The notes beneath the pieces were generated by a model. The model searched no databases, was not told the origin of the DNA, and saw only the letters and a list, made by a program, of their open reading frames with translations. From the NCBI GenBank assembly GCA_963834365.1, contig CAWIBS010000032.1, positions 1 through 64,000 of the forward strand: DNA of 64,000 bases, in the 5' to 3' direction. Shown here piece by piece: positions 29,307 through 41,994 of the stretch. The position numbers were made by a program, and so were the translations under genes. This DNA comes from CAWJAP01 sp963834365 (lineage in GTDB: Bacteria; Acidobacteriota; Vicinamibacteria; Vicinamibacterales; Vicinamibacteraceae). The stretch's first letter is position 1, and each line of letters opens with the position of its first letter.

Positions 29307-30804
29307 ATGCCCCACATTCTCGCCCTCGATCAGGGCACGACCTCGAGCCGCGCCATCGTGTTCGGGCGGGACGGGCGTGCCGTCGCGGTATCGCAGCAGG
29401 AGTTCCCGCAGATCTTTCCGGCGCCCGGTCACGTGGAGCACGACCCGGAAGCCATCTGGTCCTCGCAGCTCGAGACGGCGCGCGAAGCCATCGCCCGCGC
29501 CGGTCTCGGGGCCGCCGACATCGCGGCGATTGGCGTCACCAATCAGCGTGAGACGACGATCCTCTGGGATCGGCGATCCGGCAAACCCGTGGCGAACGCG
29601 ATCGTCTGGCAGAGCCGGGTCAGCGCGCCCATCTGCGACCGGCTGAAGGCCGACGGCGCGCGAGCCGCTGGTTCGCCAGAAGACCGGTCTCGTCATGGAC
29701 GCGTACTTCTCGGGCACCAAGATCAAGCACCTGCTCGACACGACACCCGGGCTGCGGGCGCGCGCCGAGGCGGGCGAGATCCTGTTCGGCACGGTGGAGA
29801 CCTTCCTCATCTGGCGGCTGACGGGCGGGCGTTGCCACGTGACCGACGTCAGCAACGCCAGCCGCACGCTGCTGTTCGACATCCGCACGCTCGACTGGGA
29901 CGACGAGCTGCTGCGGCTGCTCGGCGTGCCGAGGGCGATGCTGCCCGCGGTGCGGGCGTCGAGCGAGGTGTACGGCGAGACCGAGGCGTCAGATCTTCGG
30001 CGGGCCGATTCCGATCGCCGGAGCCGCGGGCGATCAGCAGGCGGCACTCTTCGGCCAGGCCTGCTTCGCAGCCCGGCACCGCGAAGAACACCTATGGCAC
30101 GGGCTGCTTCGTGCTGCTGAACACGGGCCGGACGCCGATGGCGTCCGCGCAGCGGTCTGCTGACCACCGTCGCCTGGCAGCGCAACGGCGAAATCACCTA
30201 TGCGCTCGAGGGCGCCGTCTTCATCGCCGGCGCGGCGGTGCAGTGGATGCGCGACGGCCTGCGCGCGATCGTGTCGTCGGCCGACATCGAGCGCCTCAGC
30301 CAGTCGGTGCCGGATGCCGGCGGCGTCTACCTCGTGCCGGCGTTCGTCGGCCTCGGCGCGCCGCACTGGGATCCCTACGCGCGCGGCCTCATCATCGGGC
30401 TCACGCGCGACACGACCGTCGGCCACATCGCCCGGGCGACGGTGGACGCGATGGCGTATCAGAGCCGCGACGTGCTCGACGCTGATGCAGCGCGAGGCCG
30501 GTCTCGCGCTGACGTCGCTCAAGGTCGACGGCGGCGCCAGCGTCAACGACCAGTTGCTGCAGTTCCAGGCCGATCTGCTGGACGTCGCCGTGCGGCGTCC
30601 CGTCGTCGCCGGAAACGACGGCGCTCGGCGCCGCCTATCTGGCCGGGCTGGCCGTCGGCTACTGGAAGGATCTCGACGATGTCTCGCGGCAACTGGGCGC
30701 TCGATCGCGAGTTCACGCCGCGGATGGACGCCGCGCAGCGGCAGGCGCTGACGCGCGGCTGGCAGCGCGCCGTCGAACGGTCCCTGCAGTGGGTGGAACC
30801 ATAG
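29307..30804 (+). CDS. glpK: Glycerol kinase (indel-broken)
   Basis: Phosphorylates glycerol to sn-glycerol 3-phosphate in the cytoplasm. About 497 residues in register: MPHILALDQGTTSSRAIVFG at the start, GVTNQRETTILWDR, GTKIKHLLDTTPGLR, TDVSNASRTLLFDI, AGDQQAALFGQ, NTYGTGCFVLLNTG, FVGLGAPHWDPYARG, LKVDGGASVNDQLLQFQADL and YLAGLAVGYWKD. At least eight indels fall near 29662, 29990, 30070, 30150, 30482, 30612, 30685 and 30690, the highest density in the window. All functional blocks survive, so I do not call it a pseudogene. No facilitator or glpD is adjacent. Confidence 0.85.
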
Positions 30805-30852
30805 GCGCTGAGCTCGGTGGAGCTTGACCTCGATACGGTCGCGGAGGCTGTG

Positions 30853-31921
30853 ATGCAGACGTTTGATGCCACTCGTCGTCAGTTTCTTCAGCACGTCGGC
30901 GCGGCGGCCATGGCCGCGGGGTCGCCGATCATTCTCGGCGCCACCGACAAGGCCGGCACGAAGCGGCCGATCGTCGGCACCGGCGACCACACCTACGAGG
31001 TCTATCCACGACTGGGGCGAGCTGCCGGCCGGGATCAAGTACGGCAACACGCACGGCGTCGTGCGAGGACGCGCAGGGCCACATCTACGTTCACCACACC
31101 GTGAACGCGCGCGAGCGAGAGCGACGACACGATGGTCGTCTTCGATCGCAAGGGCAAGTTCGTGCGGTCGTGGGGGAAGGAGTTCAAGGGCGGCGCGCAC
31201 GGCCTGCACATCCGCAGCGAGGGCCGCGACGAGTTCCTCTACCTCTGCGACACGAAGCGCGCGCGTGGTCGTGAAGACGACGCTGAAGGGCGAGACGGTG
31301 TGGACGCTCGGGTATCCGAAGGAGTCGGACAAGTATCGGCGATGAGCGCCGACGGCAAGCCGGATCAGCTACTCGCCGACCAACATCGCCATCGAGCCGA
31401 ACGGCGACGTCTACGTCGGCGACGGCTACGGGTCGAGCTTCATCAACCAGTACACGAGCAAGGGCCAGCTACATCCGGACCTTCGGCGGCAAAGGGAAGG
31501 AGCGCCGGTCAGCTCGATTGCCCGCACGGGCTGATCGTCGATCGCGCGCGAAGCCACGCCGACGCTGATGGTCGCGGACCGCGGCAACAGCCGCCTCCAG
31601 GTGTTCTCGCTCGACGGCGACGCACCTGCGCTTCATCGACGGGCACGCAGCATCCCTGCCATTTCTCCGAGCACAAGGGTGACATGGTGGTGCCCGATCT
31701 CTGGGCCCGCGTCACGCTGCATCGATCGCAGAACAACGTCATCGCCCAGCTCGGCGACGCCGGCGCCGAATCGTGGAAGGCGATCCGCAGGCGGCCCGCG
31801 CGACGGGTTCCCGGTCGGCAAGTTCGTCTGCCCGCACGGCGCCTGCTTCGATCACGACGGCAACATCTTCGTCGTCGAATGGGTCGAAGTGGGAAGGGTC
31901 AGTAAGTTGAGGAGAGTTTGA
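30853..31921 (+). CDS. Tat-exported NHL-type beta-propeller protein (indel-broken)
   Basis: About 355 residues. The twin-arginine signal TRRQFLQHVGAAAMAAGSP is followed by a six-bladed propeller. Visible blades are AGIKYGNTHGVV, DDTMVVFDRKGKFVRSWGKE, GGAHGLHIRSEG, NIAIEPNGDVYVGDGYGSSF, MVADRGNSRLQVFSLDG and FDHDGNIFVVEWVEVGRV. It resembles peptidyl-amidating-lyase-like and gluconolaconase-like NHL proteins. At least eight indels occur, for example an extra T in GAGGTCTATCCAC. GGAGG lies 5 bp before the ATG. It follows glpK by 48 bp. Confidence 0.75.
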
Positions 31922-31927
31922 AGAAAG

Positions 31928-31963
31928 AGTGACGAAGTTACAAGGGTACGAAGTACGAGAGTG
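31928..31963. repeat. Degenerate heptamer repeats (GAAGTAC/GAGTGAC)
   Basis: Units resembling GAGTGAC, GAAGTTA, GGTACGA and AGTACGA follow the NHL gene stop and run to the start of the four-helix-bundle gene. Confidence 0.5.
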
Positions 31964-31972
31964 GCATCAGAC

Positions 31973-32392
31973 ATGCACGGGCCGTGTCGCATGACCGGCA
32001 CGGGACATGTCTCGCCTTCCCACCAACTGGGCGCGCGCACCTTTTCGTTCGCGTGCCGCGTCGTGAGATTCTGCGCCGTCCTTGAACGCTGCCCAGGCGT
32101 ACAACGTCGGCTCGGGTGGCAGTTGCTCGATGCTGGCACCTCGGTGGCGGCCAACTACACGGAGGCAGTCGCGGCGACGAGCCGACGCGACTTCTTCGCA
32201 CGTCAGAAGATTGTCCTGCGCGAGGCCCGTGAATCGCTGCTCTGGCTGCAGCTGATCGAACACTGTTTCCCTCAGTGGTCGCGAGACTGCCGCGATATCG
32301 CGCAAGAAGCGCACGAGCTCGTCTCCATCTTCACGGCGTCAACCAGACGACTCAGCTCATCGCTCAACCAATCGCGAGGCAGCATCGGTTGA
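31973..32392 (+). CDS. Four-helix-bundle protein (23S-rRNA-IVP/S23 type)
   Basis: About 139 residues, intact. It matches the small four-helix-bundle family once found in 23S rRNA intervening sequences: a first helix RTFSFACRVVRFCAVL, then GWQLLDAGTSVAANYTEAVAATSRRDFFARQKIVLREARES and LWLQLIEHC. The start is uncertain (GTG 31961, ATG 31973 or ATG 31991). The C-terminal tail is Ser-rich. Members are common as solitary genes and bind no known partner with certainty. It overlaps the convergent glycosyltransferase end by about 29 bp as annotated. Confidence 0.75.
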   Translation: MHGPCRMTGTGHVSPSHQLGARTFSFACRVVRFCAVLERCPGVQRRLGWQLLDAGTSVAANYTEAVAATSRRDFFARQKIVLREARESLLWLQLIEHCFPQWSRDCRDIAQEAHELVSIFTASTRRLSSSLNQSRGSIG

Positions 32393-33625
32393 ATTCGTGC
32401 AGATTCTTCAACGCCTCACTTCGTACTTGTACCTCGTACCTCGTACTTTCGAGTACTGACTCCACCCCCTTCATCACCCCCTCCCATCGATACGCTCTGT
32501 CGACGTACTCCAACCCCTGGCGTCCAAAGGAGCGGGCGAGAGCGGGGTTTCCCGCCATCAGGCGTACGGCCTCGACGAACTCGCCGGGGAGATCGTAGTA
32601 GACGCCGCCGTTGGCGCGCGTGACCTGTCCCTTCAACGGGCGGCAGCGCCCGTTGACGATGACCGGCGTGCCGCGGTTCCAGGCTTCGAGCACGACCAGG
32701 CTCAGGCTCTCGAACGGGGAGGGCATCACCAGGGCGCGCGCGTGCGACAGCAGCGTGTCCCGCGTCCCGGCGTCCACTTCGCCGAGCGCGCGGATGCGCG
32801 GATGATCGGGCACCGGCAGCATGGCGGGTCCGGCGAGCACGAGCGGGAGCGGTGAGGCGCCGTTGCGCTCTGCCTCGTCCGCCAGGTACTCCGCATACAG
32901 CGCGAACAGGCGATCGCATCCCTTGTTGCGATCCACGCGTCCCAGATACAGGAGATAGGGGTCGCTTCCGACCGAGGCATCGAGCGACGACCGGGGACCG
33001 GGCGGCACCGCCGGATCCAGCCCCGCGCCGATCACCACCGAGGGCGGCGGCGCGCCGGTCGTGCGCCCGAGCGACGAGCGTCTGCTCCTCCGGCGTCAGG
33101 AAGAGCATCGCGCGCGGGCGTCCCGAAGAAATCACCCACGAGCGTCGAGGTGCGAATGAGGTCGTCGTCTTCCGCCGTCGGCACGAGGATCGCCCGGTCG
33201 TTGACCAGCGGCAGGCCGAACCACGACGGGGAAATACCGGAACGACCAGAAGAGGACGCGGTCGTAGTCGCGTCCGTGCTGCTCGAGGTGCTCGAGCAGG
33301 CCGGGCAGCCGCGGGCCGTTCTCGCGGAACCAGGCTTCTTCTTCGGCGCGGCTCGCGCGCTCGCCGAACACGCGCTCGCTCAGCTCGCGGAATCGATTCA
33401 GGTGGCGCGGACAATCGACGGGGAATCGCAGCACCTCGACCGGCCCGTCCTGCGACTCGGCCCGGCGGCAGCGCGTTGCGCCCAGGTGACGTAGTCGATC
33501 GCGCAGCTGGTCAGCACCGTGACATCGTGACGGGGCGCCAGACGGTGCGCGATGGCGCGGCAATGCGCTTCGGATCCGCCGGTGGCCTGCGGACCGTAGC
33601 GATGGACGACGCAGGCGAGCTTCAT
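32364..33625 (-). CDS. GT4-family glycosyltransferase (indel-broken)
   Basis: About 420 residues. The N-terminal acceptor-side domain begins MKLACVVHRYGPQATGGSEAHCRAIAHRLA. The C-terminal donor domain has YLLYLGRVDRNKGCDRLF and the retaining-GT motif SPFESLSLVVLEAWNRGTPVIVN, with the ESLSLVVLE glutamates. Indels occur near 33420, 33235, 33125 and 33070. It probably transfers a hexose in polysaccharide or glycolipid synthesis; there are no other surface-polysaccharide genes besides its upstream neighbour. The last codons run through the heptamer array at 32421-32457; with one more indel the stop would fall at 32416. Confidence 0.82.
32421..32457. repeat. Heptamer tandem repeat (CGTACCT/CGTACTT), inside the 3' end of the glycosyltransferase
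   Basis: Units TCGTACT, TGTACCT, CGTACCT and CGTACTT repeat exactly at 7 bp and overlap the tail codons of the glycosyltransferase gene. Confidence 0.6.
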
Positions 33626-33626
33626 C

Positions 33627-34124
33627 GAGGGGCGGCGGCGGGATCGGCTGGACCGTGCGCCGGCCGGCGCGTCCTCGAGCCGCGCCAGCCGCAGTTGCAG
33701 GCGGGCATGATCGGCCGCGAGCGACTGCAGGCACGACATCAGCGCGAGGTTCACCCGATCCTGCACGCGGAAGTTCTCGAGCGTGTACTCGAAAAGCCAG
33801 CGTGTGAGCGGCAGCAGGAGCCGGCGCTTCACGAAGACGATGGCGGCGCCGGACGCTCCGGGCCGATGGCTCACGAGGTCGAGCGCGAGCGCCGGCCTCG
33901 ATCGGATCGGGGATCAGCTCGGGGATGAGGAGCGCGTGGCGATCGTCACGCGCGAGCGCGCGGCGGAACAGCGTGTCCACGGCGTCGAACACCGCTTGAT
34001 CGGTGAAATCGTCGGCGGCGCCGCGCGAGACGAGGCGGGCGCGCACATCGGCCCTGACCCGCTCACGCAGGTCGGCCATCACCGCTTCGGTGAGAGCTCC
34101 GGGTTCGCCCGGTGACTGTGCCAC
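33627..34124 (-). CDS. Glycosyltransferase-accessory protein, probable N-terminal partner
   Basis: About 165 residues, beginning at GTG 34124. It is a helical region seen in front of polysaccharide glycosyl- and methyltransferases: LRERVRADVRARLVSRG, then a hydrophobic patch IVFVKRRLLLPLTRWLFEYTL, then NFRVQDRVNLALMSCLQSLAADHARLQLRLARLE, a likely coiled coil. An indel near 33890 splits it. As it stands the frame reads straight into the glycosyltransferase, so it could be either a fusion or an overlapping gene whose stop was lost. TAAGAT ends 6 bp before the GTG, suggesting a leaderless start. Confidence 0.5.
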
Positions 34125-34130
34125 GCGTCA

Positions 34131-34136
34131 ATCTTA
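34131..34136 (-). promoter_or_regulatory. -10-like TAAGAT, leaderless start
   Basis: TAAGAT ends 6 bp before the GTG at 34124 on the minus strand; no ribosome binding site is present. Confidence 0.4.
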
Positions 34137-34145
34137 GACCCACAG

Positions 34146-34254
34146 CTCACTGGTGTTGACAAACGTGGCGCAGGCCTTCAGGCCTGCCGGGCCCGCGTTG
34201 GCCGGGCTGAAGCCCGGCGCCACCTTGGCGGGCCCGTTGTCAACACAAGTGAAC
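34146..34254. repeat. MITE-like element, copy 2 (inverted)
   Basis: The best-preserved copy. GTTGACAA at 34155-34162 and TTGTCAAC at 34237-34244 are perfect terminal inverted repeats. They extend outward imperfectly to GCTCACTGGTGTTGACAA and TTGTCAACACAAGTGAACC. Inside are palindromes GCAGGCCTTCAGGCCTGC and GCCGGGCTGAAGCCCGGC. It sits between the glycosyltransferase pair and the acyl-AMP ligase gene. Confidence 0.75.
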
Positions 34255-34304
34255 CTCCGGGCGTAGCCCCTCACGCTCATTCTTACCGACAGCCGGCGTG
34301 GTGC

Positions 34305-37195
<2,891 letters not shown>

Positions 37196-37203
37196 CCGCC
37201 CGG

Positions 37204-37209
37204 ATCTTA
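37204..37209 (-). promoter_or_regulatory. -10-like TAAGAT before the acyl-AMP ligase gene
   Basis: TAAGAT ends 8 bp before the ATG at 37195 with no ribosome binding site, pointing to a leaderless mRNA. The gap 37196-37319 otherwise holds only degraded GTCCGG-type palindrome fragments. Confidence 0.4.
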
Positions 37210-37319
37210 TGCCGAGGCCGAACGCGCGGGGCGTAGTGTCGCGACTTGAGACCGTAGGCGGACCTCGTCCGGCGCAGGACCGAGAAGCGGGCACGTACGC
37301 GGCGCCGTCGATCCGTGCT

Positions 37320-38860
37320 TCAGCCGGACCAGCGGACGTCGCTCGGCGCCAGGCGCCTTAACTTCGCCCGATCGTCGCCGAGACAGAACCGATCGCTCCA
37401 GTCGCCGAGTCGCCCAGACTCGTCGAGTCGCCACTCCACCGGCTCACGCCGGGTGACCGCCTGCTGCATCGTCGCCCAGAGCCGCTCGACGTGTCCGCGT
37501 TCGGTGGGGAGCGCGCCAATGGAGATGCGCGCCATCCATCGTCCGTCGAGCATGGCGGGCGTCAGGTACGCCTCGCCGGAACGGTTGACGCGGTCCACCC
37601 ATCTGCGGGTGTGATCGTCCACCGCCGCGCCCTCGAGACCGGCGGGATCGTGGCGCACGCACAGCGTCTGGAGCGGCGCGGGCGCGACGAGCCGCCATGC
37701 CGCGGCGTCGACACGATCTGCCGCTCGAGCCATCGGGCGTTGTCGAGGTCGCGTCGGAGCCGTGCGCGGAGCCCCTCGACGCCCTGTTCCCGCACGAGCG
37801 CCCACAGCTTCAGGGCCCGGAAGCGGCGGCCCAGGGGAATGCCCCAGTCGCGATAGTTGGTGACGCGCGCGTCAACACCGCTTTGCAGATAGCTTGGGTT
37901 CGTGCTCATCACCCGCACCAGGTGCTGCGGATCGCGCACGAAGAACAGCGAGCAGTCGAAGGCGGCGCCGAGCCACTTGTGGGCATTGACGACGAGCGAG
38001 TCCGCGCCCTCGACACCGGCCCACATCCAGCGGCACTCGGGGAGGATCATGGCGGATCCGGCCATGGCGGCGTCCACGTGAAGCCAGATCTGCTGTGCCT
38101 TGGCGATGGTCGCGATCGGATCGAGCGGATCCAGCGCCGTCGAGGCGGTCGTGCCCGTGGTCGCCACGATCGCGCACGGGAGGCGTGCGTTCGCCCGGTC
38201 GTCGGCGATCGCGGCGGCGAGCGCATCTGGCCGCATGGCAAACTGCGCGTCGGTCGGGATCGATCGCAGGTTTGCGCGACCGAAGCCGGCGAGGAGCGCC
38301 GCCTTCTCGACCGAGCTGTGACTCTGCGCCGACACATAGACGACGAGCGGATGCGGCTCGCCCTGCAGTCCGTCGCGCGCCAGTGAAAAGCCGGACGCAC
38401 GCTCGCGTGCCGCGATCAGCGCCACCAGGGTGCTGGTGGACGCGGTGTCCTGGATGACGCCGCGCCAGTCGTCGGACAGGTCGAGCATCTGCCGCGCCCA
38501 GTCCACGACGACCTCTTCGAGCTCGGTCAGCGCCGGCGCCGATTGCCAGGACAGACCGAGCGATCCGAGGCCGGTGCTCAGATAGTCGCCGAGGATCGAC
38601 GACAGGCTGGCGTTCGACGGGAAGAACCCGAAGAACTGCGGGTGCTGCCAGTGCATCAGCGCCGGGACGATGAGGCGATCGACGTCGGCCAGGATCGCGT
38701 CGAACCCGTCCGGGGTCGCCGGCGGGGAGGACGGCAGCGCCGCACGCACGGCGCCGGGCTCCGTCAGTGGCATCACCGGCCGCTCGGCGATCCGCGCGTG
38801 ATAGTCGGCGACCCACTCCACGATCTGGTGCCCGATGACCCTGAATTCCTCCGGCGTCAC
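37320..38860 (-). CDS. Group II PLP-dependent decarboxylase (aromatic-amino-acid type), copy 1
   Basis: Decarboxylates an L-amino acid, probably aromatic, to the amine. About 513 residues. Features are HPQFFGFFPSNASLSSILGD, the PLP-phosphate region QDTASTSTLVALIAARE, the stacking His in SAQSHSSVEKAALLAGFG, the PLP Asp263 in HVDAAMAGSA and the Schiff-base Lys295 in VNAHKWLGAA. The tail RISIGALPTERGHVERLWATM is reached after an indel near 37690. The GTG start has AGGAGG 4 bp upstream. Only 26 bp separate it from the ABC permease gene on the same strand, so it may be the last gene of the export operon. Confidence 0.88.
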
Positions 38861-38886
38861 GCGTCCTCCTTGGCGACAGTCCCCAA

Positions 38887-40002
38887 TTACACCGCGGTCT
38901 TCTTGAATCGCACGATCGCGAGGCCGATGATGATCACCATGTAGAAGGCGAGCCAGGCAATCGGCTGCCAGAGCTCCGCCGCCGACGCGCCGCGCAGCAC
39001 GATGCCGCGGACGATCTCCAGGAAGTACTTCGCCGGAATCACGTAGGTCAGCCACTGGAACACCTGCGGCATCCCGCCGATCGGGAACACATACCCCGAC
39101 AGGAACACGAAGGGCAGCAGGATGAACATCGACATCTGGGTGGCCTGCATCTGCGTCTTCGCCAGCGTCGAGATGAAGATCCCCAGTCCGAGCACCGACG
39201 CAATGAACAGCCCGCTCAGCAGATAGAGCGCGACCAGGCTGCCCTGGATCGGGATCCCGAAGAAGAACGACATGACCACGACGACGAGGGTGAGCTGGAT
39301 GTAGCCGATCACCAGAAACGGCAGGATCTTTCCCAGAATCAGCTGCGTCCGCGTGATCGGCGTGACCTGGAGCTGCTCGAGCGTCCCCAGCTCGCGCTCG
39401 CGGACGATGCTCGCGGCCGTGAAGCTGATGAGCGTGAAGGTGAGAATGACGGCCAGCAACCCCGGGATGATGAAATTCGCCGTACGGAGGTCCGGGTTGT
39501 ACCACGGGCGCACCCGCAGATCGACGGGCAGCTCGCGGAACGGCCACCGCGCCCTGACGGCCAGCGTCTGCATCGAGACGCTGTTGGCGATGCCCGAGGC
39601 GATCGACATCGCTTGCGACGAGGTCGTGGAATCCGAGGCGTTGACGATCAGCATCGCATGCGCCGGCTCGCCCTGACGCCGATCGCGGCCGAACTCGCGG
39701 TCGATGACCAGCGCAACGGACGCCTCGGCCGCATCGAGCGCGCGGCGCACCTCCTCGAACGACGACACGCTCCCGACGAGATCGAAATACTGGCTCGCCT
39801 GCATCTTGGCGACCAGCTCGCGGCTCTCGTAGGAGCGGGACTCGTCGAACACCACCATGCGGAGGTGCTTCACGTCGAAGTTGATCGCGTAGCCGAAGAT
39901 GATCATCTGCATCAGCGGCACCATGACGATCATCCGCAGCGTGAGCCGATCGCGGACGAGCTGTCGAAACTCCTTGAGGGTCAGCGCGAGCAGCCGCTTC
40001 AT
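38887..40002 (-). CDS. ABC-2 type transporter permease (YbhR/YbhS-like)
   Basis: 371 residues, intact. Begins MKRLLALTLKEFRQLVRDRLT, with a first helix MIVMVPLMQMIIFGYAINFD, a large periplasmic domain (about 50-175), and five helices from FIIPGLLAVILTFTLISFTAA to AFYMVIIIGLAIV; RERELGTLEQLQVTPI is the coupling-helix region. Members export drugs or lipids together with a MacA/HlyD-type adaptor. Its start overlaps the stop of the upstream ATPase gene by ATGA, so translation is coupled. Confidence 0.92.
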   Translation of the reverse strand: MKRLLALTLKEFRQLVRDRLTLRMIVMVPLMQMIIFGYAINFDVKHLRMVVFDESRSYESRELVAKMQASQYFDLVGSVSSFEEVRRALDAAEASVALVIDREFGRDRRQGEPAHAMLIVNASDSTTSSQAMSIASGIANSVSMQTLAVRARWPFRELPVDLRVRPWYNPDLRTANFIIPGLLAVILTFTLISFTAASIVRERELGTLEQLQVTPITRTQLILGKILPFLVIGYIQLTLVVVVMSFFFGIPIQGSLVALYLLSGLFIASVLGLGIFISTLAKTQMQATQMSMFILLPFVFLSGYVFPIGGMPQVFQWLTYVIPAKYFLEIVRGIVLRGASAAELWQPIAWLAFYMVIIIGLAIVRFKKTAV

Positions 40003-40992
40003 GAAGGCACCTGGCCTGCTGTGGATCGGGTGGACGATGGGGTCCGAGTCGCGTCGGGCGGGGCGGCGAGGCGATCGCGTCGGACGAGCGCGACGAAGGC
40101 GTCCTCGAGCGAGGGTCGCGCCGCCGTCACCGGGCCGTGGCGCGCCAGCACGCGGCGGACGTCGTCGAGCCGCCCCTCGACGGCAACGGCCCTGAGTGCG
40201 ACGCCAAGCAGATAGGCGTCCTCCATCGCCGGCTCACCGGAGATGCTCGTTCAGAACGTCGAAGGGATTCCCGCCTGGCAGCACTTCGAGCATCCGGCCT
40301 TCGAGGCTGGCCTTGATGCCATCCGGCGTGCCGTCGGCCACGAGCCTGCCGTTCAGGATCAGCACCAGCCGGTCGCACTGTTCGGCCTCGTCCATGTAGT
40401 GCGTCGTGACGAGGACGGTCATGCCGCGTTCAGCCGCCAGCTCGTAGATGAGATCCCAGAACAGCCGCCGGCCGCGCGGATCGACGCCGCCGGTGGGCTC
40501 GTCGAGAAACAGCAGCTCGGGCTCGTGAATGAGGGCCGCCGCCAGAGCGACGCGCTGGCGCTGACCGGTTGACAGCGTGCCGGTCATCGCGCGGAGCAGC
40601 GGCTCGAAACGCAGCCGGGCGGCGAGCTCGCCGATGCGCGACTCGAGGCGCCGCGTGTCGAGTCCGTACACGGCGCCGAAGAAGCGCAGGTTCTCGATGA
40701 CCGTCAGGTCGAGATACAGCGAGAACTTCTGGCTCATGTAGCCGAGGCGATGCTTCCATCGCTCCGTGTCACGCGTCGCGTCGAGTCCACCGAGACCCAC
40801 GATGGATCCGGATGTCGGCGCCAGCAGACCCGTGAGCATCCGGATCGTCGTGGACTTGCCCGAGCCGTTGGGTCCGAGGAACCCGAGGATGCCGCCACGG
40901 GGAATATCGAAGCTGACGTGGTCCACCGCGACGAAGTCGCCAAAGCGGCGCGTGAGTCCCTTGACCGAGACGATGGCATCCGCATGCGCCAT
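39999..40992 (-). CDS. ABC transporter ATPase (second ATPase of the exporter)
   Basis: About 330 residues. Walker A GPNGSGKST at 40-48, Q-loop YMSQKFSLY, signature LSTGQRQRV, Walker B LLFLDEPTGGVD and switch His in VLVTTHYMDEAE. The C-terminal extension (LEDAFVALVRRDRLA) is of the kind found in ATPases pairing with ABC-2 permeases. An indel near 40235 separates the last 75 residues. It corresponds to the C-terminal half of YbhF, here a separate gene. Confidence 0.9.
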
Positions 40993-41058
40993 ATCTAGCG
41001 GCTCCTCGAGCTATCCCCGCCAGGGATGGTGGAGGCAGTCGCCGAATGCTGGCAAACG

Positions 41059-41071
41059 GGGACTGTCCCCA
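41059..41071. repeat. GGGGACTGTCCCC palindrome
   Basis: A perfect 13-bp palindrome in the 85-bp gap between the two ATPase genes. A half copy (GACAGTCCCC) lies at 38875-38884 before the decarboxylase. Confidence 0.55.
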
Positions 41072-41077
41072 TGCGGA

Positions 41078-41969
41078 TCATGCGGCCTCGGGTTCGCTGC
41101 GGAGGACGAACACGTCCTCCAGCGAAGGAGAGATGACGCGAACGTCCGGCTGGTGCGGGAGGTCCGACAGTGTCGTGCGCACGCGCGAGTCCAGGCCGGG
41201 TGCCGCGTCCGCGCGACCCCGCACGTGCAGCACGGTGCCGAAGAGAGACACATCGTCCACGTCTGCGAGTGTCCGAAGGCGCGAGCGGGCGATTAGACGA
41301 TCGGCCGTGCGAACTTCGACGAGCTGACGCCGGAAGGTCGCGAGGATGTCGGCGCGCGTCCCGACGCTGGTGAGCCGTCCTTCGTCCAGGAAGCCGAGGC
41401 GCGAGGCGTACTCGGCCTCGTCCATGTATGGCGTGGAGACGAGGATCGTCAGCCCGTCGTGATTGAGCTCGTGGAGCAGGCGCCAGAACTCGCGTCGCGA
41501 CAACGGATCGACGCCCGTGGTCGGCTCGTCGAGCAGCAGCAGATCCGGACGTGTCAGCAGCGCCGCCGCCAGCGCCAGCTTCTGTTTCATGCCGCCCGAC
41601 AGCGCGCCGGCGAGCCGGCGCCGGAATGGTCCGAGTCCGACCTTGTCGAGCAGGCGCGGTGGCTCGCGGCCCGGCGGTGGCGGCGGGCACGTCATACAGC
41701 CGGGCGCGCAAGTCGAGGTTCTCGTCGATCGAGAGGTCCTGGTACAGCCCGAAGCGTTGCGGCACGAGGCCGAAGGTGCCGCCACCGTCACGTGTCAATG
41801 TTCCTGATGTGGGCGCGAGCACACCGGCCACGATCCGGAAGAACGTCGTCTTGCCCGCACCGTCGGGCCCGATGAGCGCGAAAATCTCGCCGCGCGGGAC
41901 CGACAGCGACACCTCACGGAGCGCCGTCACCTTGCCGAACGTCCGCGTGAGGTTGGTCGCAACGATCAT
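41078..41969 (-). CDS. ABC transporter ATPase (first ATPase of the exporter)
   Basis: About 297 residues. Walker A GPDGAGKTT at 34-42, Q-loop LVPQRFGLYQDLSIDENLDL, signature LSGGMKQKL, Walker B LLLLDEPTTGVD, and the tail SPSLEDVFVLRSEPEAA. The switch residue is in LVSTPYMDEAE, where the usual His of the H-loop is replaced by Pro, so this site may be degenerate and the partner ATPase catalytic. An indel near 41685 shifts the frame. It corresponds to the N-terminal half of YbhF. Confidence 0.9.
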
Positions 41970-41994
41970 GGGATCAGCCCGATGAGTCGCCCTG

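Noticed and set aside
28898..29317. A minus-strand 139-codon frame in the gap before glpK
   Set aside because: It overlaps the kinase 3' end, shows no domain, and lies across repeats and the hairpin.
29307..30804. glpK as a pseudogene
   Set aside because: Despite eight frame breaks, every conserved block is present in order with no in-frame stop inside a block, and neighbouring genes show the same type of indel.
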